Of a stretch of DNA of 64,000 nt, positions 58,106-64,000 are shown one piece after another. The notes under the pieces are model-generated. The model made no database searches, was not told where the DNA came from, and saw nothing but the letters and a program-made list of their open reading frames with translations. The DNA lies in NCBI GenBank assembly GCA_028829895.1, contig CM054181.1, forward strand, positions 116,903,860-116,967,859, given 5' to 3'. Both the position numbers and the translations under genes were made by a program. Position 1 is the first letter of the stretch; every line of letters begins with the position of its first letter. This stretch comes from Sinotaia quadrata. Lineage: Eukaryota > Mollusca > Gastropoda > Architaenioglossa > Viviparidae.

Positions 58106-59999
58106 CCACTTAAGCTGTACACAATACTGTGTATTATTCCATGCTTGTGCTGTGTGCTTCTTCAATCTGCCACAGATTGTTGTACTTAAATGGATTTCAC
58201 AGCAATGTTTGTAAAATAAATAAAATCATCCTGGAGACTTTTTTATAATTTTTTTTTTTAATATACATTAAAGAAACAGTTATGAGTTATTAGGCACTGA
58301 AGTAAATACCACACCCATCATTTCTATGTGTTTTATCAACCAACTCACTTTAGACAGGAGAGTGTAGATATGTGAAAATCTCCAGCCATAGAAAAGTTTG
58401 TTTATGTATATCCCTTCCCTCCCCCCCACCCCCCGAGTTCTGGGTGAAACAAAAGATCCGTTCATATGTCTGACACTTCCTAAAACATGAATGATTTTTG
58501 CAGTTGACTTATCAAGTTAATAAGTCATTCCAGTCATTAATCCCAATTTTATTAATTTAAAGAACCTTTTTTTAATTGTATTTTTACACCTGTAGCTAAC
58601 CCTCTGGTTCTGTTTTGTCACTTGATTTAAGTATGTACATTTGATTGTGTAAAAACAACATTGAGCTTAATTGGTTTGAAAGTCTTATGACCCTTAAGTA
58701 AATGTATTATTGGTGGTGTATTTGGATATCATGCATTTGTAGCTGTCATGGACAAGTTCGTGAAGAGGTTATGGATGTAGTAACAGAGATTTGCAGTTTC
58801 ATTTTACCTTCATCACTTTCTGCCAATGTGTTAAGATTTTTTTTTTTACTCTTTTTACTTCCTTGGAGACCTGAGGGATTATTTATTTGCTGGTGTATAT
58901 GTCATTATTAATAATATTAATGTTTGTAGTTTAGAATACATGCATTTTATATGTATACACACATAAACATAGAATGTAATATTTATAACAGTGAAAATCC
59001 CCAGTATTTATTTATATGCACTTATTATCAGTAAAAAATCAGAATTTATATATACAAATATGAAATGTAAACTGTATTATAATGTGAGTCCTCAAATTTA
59101 TCATGTATACATTTACTAACAGTAATAAAATCAGTATATATCTACACATAGGGGTAAGCTTGATAACACCTCAATGTGTGTGTATGAAATATAATGTAGT
59201 GATCTTCATATATAAATATTTTATGTAACACAGGGAGTCCCCAGTGTGCGTGCACGTATGTGAAATATTATATAAAACAGGGATCTTCATATACAAAAAT
59301 TATATGTAATACAGGGAGTCCCCACTATTCATAACATGGACAAATAGTGAAACAGTAAAATAAGAATAGACACCACTTTTGTTTCAGATTTGTAATGCAA
59401 CAGTTTTCAGAGAATTGATTATAAGAAGTAAAATTTTAAAATTACCTTACAGACAGATGAAATAATTCTGATTTTAAGATTTAAGATTTAAAATTGATTA
59501 ATATAAGAAATAATAATAATAATAATCCAGTATTAAATTCTACTATTTAGATTCTTTGAATTAATTATCATGAGATGCAATGAGAAAATACAATATTGAA
59601 TTCTGTGACTTAGAATTAATTAACATTAAGAAGTAATATTTACTTTTTTAAAAAATAATTAAAATAAGAAATGACATATAAATCTAATGTTGTATTATAA
59701 GAAATAATGTAAAAATGCAATTTTTAAATCTGATTTAGAATTATCATAAGATAAAATAAAAATGTATTGTTACACTTTGTTAGTTAAGTCAATTATAAGA
59801 AAGAAATATTACACTTTATGAATTAAAATAAATTATAAAAAAGAATTTTAAAGATCAACATTACATTCTGTGATATAATTATAAGAATGAATATAAAAGG
59901 ACATACTTAATATTAGAAGTAATATACAAGTGCAGTATTATGTTCATTGCTTTAGTTGCTTTATCTCTTGACATGAAAAATATATGAAAGCTGTTTTAC

Positions 60000-60355
60000 T
60001 GGTTTAAATATTTCACAGTCTTGAATTTACACTGACAAAGAACAGAGCACATGCTGTTTGATGGTTTAAATATTTCACAAATCTTGAATTTACACTGAAC
60101 AAAGAACAGAGGACAGGCAGGTGTACTTTTTAAAGATATTTCACAATCTTGAATGTACACTTAACAAACAGCAGAGCACATGCAGTTGCACTTGTTTAAA
60201 TATTTCACAATCGTGAAAATGAATAAAGAGCAGAGCATTTGCTGTTGTACTTGTTAAATATTTCACAATCTTGAAAATTAACAAAGAGCAGAGCACTTGC
60301 TGTTTACTGGTTTAAATATTTCACAATCTTGACAATGAACAAAGAGCAGAGCCAG
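60000..60355 (+). repeat. ~60-bp minisatellite, about 6 copies
   Basis: Recurring tttaaatatttcacaatctt, gaatttacactgaacaaag and agcagagcacatgctgtt. Confidence 0.93.
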
Positions 60356-60774
60356 TTAGAAAGAAAACTCTTTTACACACAGTAGTATATAGGAAGAAAG
60401 AAAATCACTCTTCATTCTCAATATTATAAGAAATCACTTACTATTGTCCTAGTGCAGATACTGCTGTCATTCTATGGCAGAGATGTTGTATGTCATTTAT
60501 GAAGACTCTTATGTGACTTTTTCTTTTGTCTGTCATATTATATTGTTTAGTGTTGGACATATTTTTTCCTATTTAATTTGCATTGATTTTAGTTGTGCTA
60601 CTGCTTGGGCTTGATCCTGTTTAATTATCTAGCCTTCTTTAATTTATTTTTATAAGTACATGTATAACTGTACTTAATTTTGCTCTGCAAATTATCTTGT
60701 TGTATTAAAGTTGTTTTTTTTAAAATCTGTGTTGTTAAAATAGCAATAAGATCAATGCTTTATTAAAATTGTTT

Positions 60775-60950
60775 TATGTGTGTTGTATGAAAAATAAACA
60801 TATGGTACCCATTTCATTAAAATTTGGCAATGTGTTTGTTATATGAAAAGTAAACATATGGTGAACATTTAAATAAAATTTTGGCAATTTGTGCATTGTA
60901 TGAAAAGTAAACATATGGCGAACATTTCATTAAAATTTTGACAATGTGTC
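60775..60950 (+). repeat. ~60-bp tandem repeat, 3 copies
   Basis: Recurring gtatgaaaagtaaacatatg, gtgaacatttcattaaaatt and ttggcaatgtgt. Confidence 0.92.
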
Positions 60951-61895
60951 ACTTGTTTCAATTTATTAATTAGGATGTAATAAAATGATGGTTTTAGTTT
61001 TTAATAGTTTTTCTTATATTGTCGGTTTTGCATAATATTTATATTTACTGTACTTATGATAATCTTTCTGAAAGGATGACTAAATATAGCTGTTTGACTT
61101 TTTTTCTAAAAGTACTTTCTGCTGTTATATGGAGGCTTTCAATGAATCACTGTTTAATGAAGCCAGTTTTCAATTGCATTCATGTAAATTTTTCAGACTT
61201 TAAAATTCAAATTTTCAGGCTTTTTGTGCATTCTTGATTGAGAAAGACATTTTAGTGTGCATCTTCTGTGTTAAAAGTCTTTCACTTATGATTTAATTTT
61301 ACTTTCTCCAGCAGTTTACTTTTCGTAGGTATTACTATTAGAATATTTGAGATGCCCTGCTGAATATAGAACCAATAAAATTATTGTATCTGTAACTTTG
61401 CCAAACATTCTGCAGCCTGAAAGGAAGGATGCCAAGGGGAGAAAGAGCAAGAAAACTTATTTAGATGGTTGTTGAATTTAAGTAAATTGTTTTTTGTATT
61501 AATTTTGTTTTCTTAAAATTTATTTATGAATCTTCTCTTTTTCACCAACCAATGGCTGCAATTTTGTTCTGGAAAAAAAGATGGGGGTATGTGAGCAATT
61601 TAACTGGCCTTTATCAAGCTTTATATCCTTCTGCGCATGATTTAAACTTTATTTTAAAATCTTTATTTTGCTTTTTTTAAATATGTATATATATGTCTAC
61701 ATATTTTTCAAAGCTTATAAAAAGTTAGTATTAATTGTCCGATTTAGAAGAGGAAATTATCTCTTAGGTAGAAATTATTATTTTCACGATACTATTACTG
61801 CTTGCATGTGTGTTGTTGTATGAGTGTGAGACCTGTACTGTCATATATATTGTTATCATTCATTATCATATACATGTTCATTTTTCCCCCTTCAG

Positions 61896-61931
61896 ATTCA
61901 GTAAATTTTCGCTGGTCCTATTATAATCCAG
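61896..61931 (+). CDS. Candidate talin microexon (R12-R13 linker), 36 nt
   Basis: A 36-nt segment between a strong acceptor (catttttcccccttcag) and a consensus donor (CAG|gtaaag). The upstream exon leaves a single G. With it, this segment reads DSVNFRWSYYNP plus a final G, the other two frames contain stops, and the phase is unchanged (1 in, 1 out). It would add 12 residues, rich in aromatics, where vertebrate talin passes from R12 to R13. A tgcatg motif, the kind bound by RBFOX splicing factors, lies at 61803-61808. It is not known to me from any talin. Coincidence cannot be excluded in a 10-kb intron. Confidence 0.4.
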
Positions 61932-64000
61932 GTAAAGGTATAGCTATCAATTGTCTTTGCCTGTGGATGCATAGGACTTAGTTTTGTAAACAGTGGAATG
62001 AATATGCAGTAGTATAATTTAGTCATGTGAGCATAAAAATGAACACATGGGGTGACTAACCAGTAGAATATTAAATGCAGTTTCCTTCTAGCACTTCCTA
62101 ATTTATGTAGTTTAATAATAAACACCTTTCACTCTTTTTTTTTTTTTTTTGTAAATAATTTAAGATCTTTCTTATCAGCTAATGCTATTTTTAGTTTTCT
62201 TTAAAGTGAGTTGACTTGAATTAAAAGAATTATATTTATGGTATTAATTTAGATACTACTAATATGTGTGTTGGTGTCGCTTGAATTACATTAATTTTTC
62301 ATTTCTACTTATTTTATTTGATTGATCCAGTGTGTGCTGAACTTTATTAGATTTAATATATTACAGTATATATGTTTTATTTTAATGTTTTCTTGTTAGT
62401 AATATGCAATTGGGGTGGGGTGGGGGAGGAGGGGCTGTTTATCACTGTCTAGTATAATTAGTTTGTAATAACACAAACTTTACCACTACCAGTCAATATA
62501 TTTCAACTCTTAAACACATTTATTTTATAGTACTCATTATATATATATCATGAAGATTTGATTCTGTAATATGAAGGCTTAACCTTTTGCACTTTTTTCA
62601 CTTTCTTATCAGCACCATACATGACTATTGTCTTTTTTTTAATATCTTTCAATTTAAAACACTCTACCATCTTCCAGACCAGTATGCACTGACTCAAAAT
62701 AATTTTATTCTCACAACACATTTCATCATTACCATAATCATCATCACCATTATCATCAATACCAAGGCAACAAAGCTTGATGAAGACGTGAAGTTTTCTT
62801 CATCCACTTCCCCCCACCCTTATACATTTTTCACTCATGTATTAGTATTGCTTTGTTTTTGTTTTATTTTATATTGAATGCTTATTCAGAAAGGCTTGTG
62901 ATTGGTCCGTGTTCAGATATTTGGTTGCAGTTGTAAAGAAACTGCTCCTTGTGTTCCACATTTATTTATTTTGGTAAAACAATCCTTTCATTTGTTTTAA
63001 ATTTTGAAAAAAAGTTATAAAAGATGAATTGTACTTTTTAATTTTAAATTAGTTTGTTGCTATGTACATAATCATAGTCAGAGTGTAAAACTATTATTAG
63101 CATAAATATTTTTTTTAAATACTTACGAATTATTCGTTAGGATATATTAGGCAATATCATATTCTTTTGAAAATGTTTTAATTCCATAGCTGTTTGAAAC
63201 CAGAAGTGTGCTTTAAAGTCATAGCTATTTGAAACAAGTATGATGTATGGAGTGTGATGCCATTGTTATAAATAGAAAGTATTATGGTTACTGATGATTG
63301 ATGTTATATAGACACATAGCTTTCTGGTGTTACATGACTCTTGTATTCATGATGGCAAAAATATCACAAATCACTTCTTTTTGCTGGTGGTATTGAGTAT
63401 AAATCGCATTGCAGGATAATTATCTTTACCCTAGCATAAACAATTAATGCATAATTTGTGTAGCAATATTTACTATGTGTATGCATAATTTGCATAGTAG
63501 AACATTTAGTTTATAGATACATTGTGCAGCAATTAGTACAAGCAAAACTTATATATAATTTGTACAGTTGAAGACTTTCATTAATTAATTAATACATATA
63601 AAATTGTTTTATAACATTATATGATAATATATATTAATATATAAAATAATAGGTTGTTGATTATACAAATTACATAAATACATTGTCTTAAAATATAATA
63701 TACATTGTAGTATTTAAAGTTATTTTCTTCTTTATGTTTCTATTTTTTTATGTTTTCATTTCATTAACTTGACAAGACCTGCATGTATTGTGGTTTGAAT
63801 TGCATGTGGTCAGTTGAGTGTTCTTGTCCAAGACTGCTGGTGTGCGTTTACAACTTTGCATCAGCACGGCTAAAATTAAAACAAATCAGTAAATCCTGCC
63901 ACTTATTGCCATTCACCCAATACATCCCTCTGTCCATTCCAATTGCTCTGAACGCCAATTGAATCATTCCTATATATAGCCTGCCATTTCATTGTAAAAG

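Larger units (their letters stand above)
54067..64000. other. Intron 18 of window, at least 9.9 kb, 5' part
   Basis: Phase-1 intron starting gtatga. It contains a MITE-like element (54569-54852), a candidate microexon (61896-61931) and arrays at 56195-56410, 56520-56945, 57470-58100, 60000-60355 and 60775-60950. No recognised feature in 54860-56150, 58110-59950 (AT-rich; diverged copies of cagggagtcccca at 59233 and 59313), 60960-61890 and 61940-64000. No R13 exon is visible. Confidence 0.75.

Noticed and set aside
58741..58795. GC-richer open segment after tttgtag
   Set aside because: No in-phase donor; peptide unlike R13.
61417..61476. Exon-like stretch after ttctgcag (CCTGAAAGG...) with basic peptide
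   Set aside because: In the phase required after exon 18 it starts with a stop (G|CC TGA); no matching donor.
54067..64000. Search for the R13 exon (expected residues like EWVDP-DPTVIAENELLGAA)
   Set aside because: Nothing in this frame or any other matches; the exon must lie beyond the window.

Overview
The window holds an internal stretch of one large, intron-rich animal gene on the + strand: talin, the cytoskeletal adaptor linking integrins to actin. Eighteen exons (750-54066; 2,542 coding nt, about 847 residues) translate as one continuous reading frame whose splice phases all match. By alignment from memory to vertebrate talin-1 they run from about residue 1442 to about 2290: the end of rod bundle R7, the inserted bundle R8, then R9, R10, R11 and R12. 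The head, early rod, C-terminal R13 actin-binding bundle and dimerisation helix lie outside the window. No other host gene, rRNA, tRNA or CRISPR array was recognised.

The organism is a bilaterian with a very AT-rich genome, introns of up to 19.3 kb, many diverged tandem repeats and several DNA transposon relics. The protein is clearly invertebrate-type. A lophotrochozoan, perhaps a mollusc or cephalopod, would fit, but that is inference from genome texture.

Layout: 1-749 intron; exon 1 (750-893); a 13-kb repeat-rich intron with a TA-flanked MITE (7112-7843); exons 2-6 (13973-18002); exon 7 (19717-19887); an intron carrying a transposon nested in a second transposon nested in a minisatellite (20283-23745); exons 8-14 (24278-31788); a 19.3-kb intron with two hAT-type elements (38265-38463, 39152-39887) and about a dozen minisatellites; exons 15-18 (51085-54066); then at least 9.9 kb of the next intron, to the window end.

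Three things deserve a second look. (1) Several intron minisatellites are decayed tandem copies of the adjacent exon/intron boundary (around exons 2, 3 and 4, less surely exon 10). They carry pieces of conserved coding sequence and old splice sites into the intron, so the direction of copying can be read. (2) A 36-nt candidate microexon (61896-61931) has strong splice sites, is open only in the phase the gene needs, and would lengthen the linker between R12 and the R13 actin-binding bundle. (3) Transposons repeatedly sit inside tandem arrays, including an unassigned 1,961-bp element with 16-bp inverted ends and a 5-bp target duplication inside a hAT-like element.
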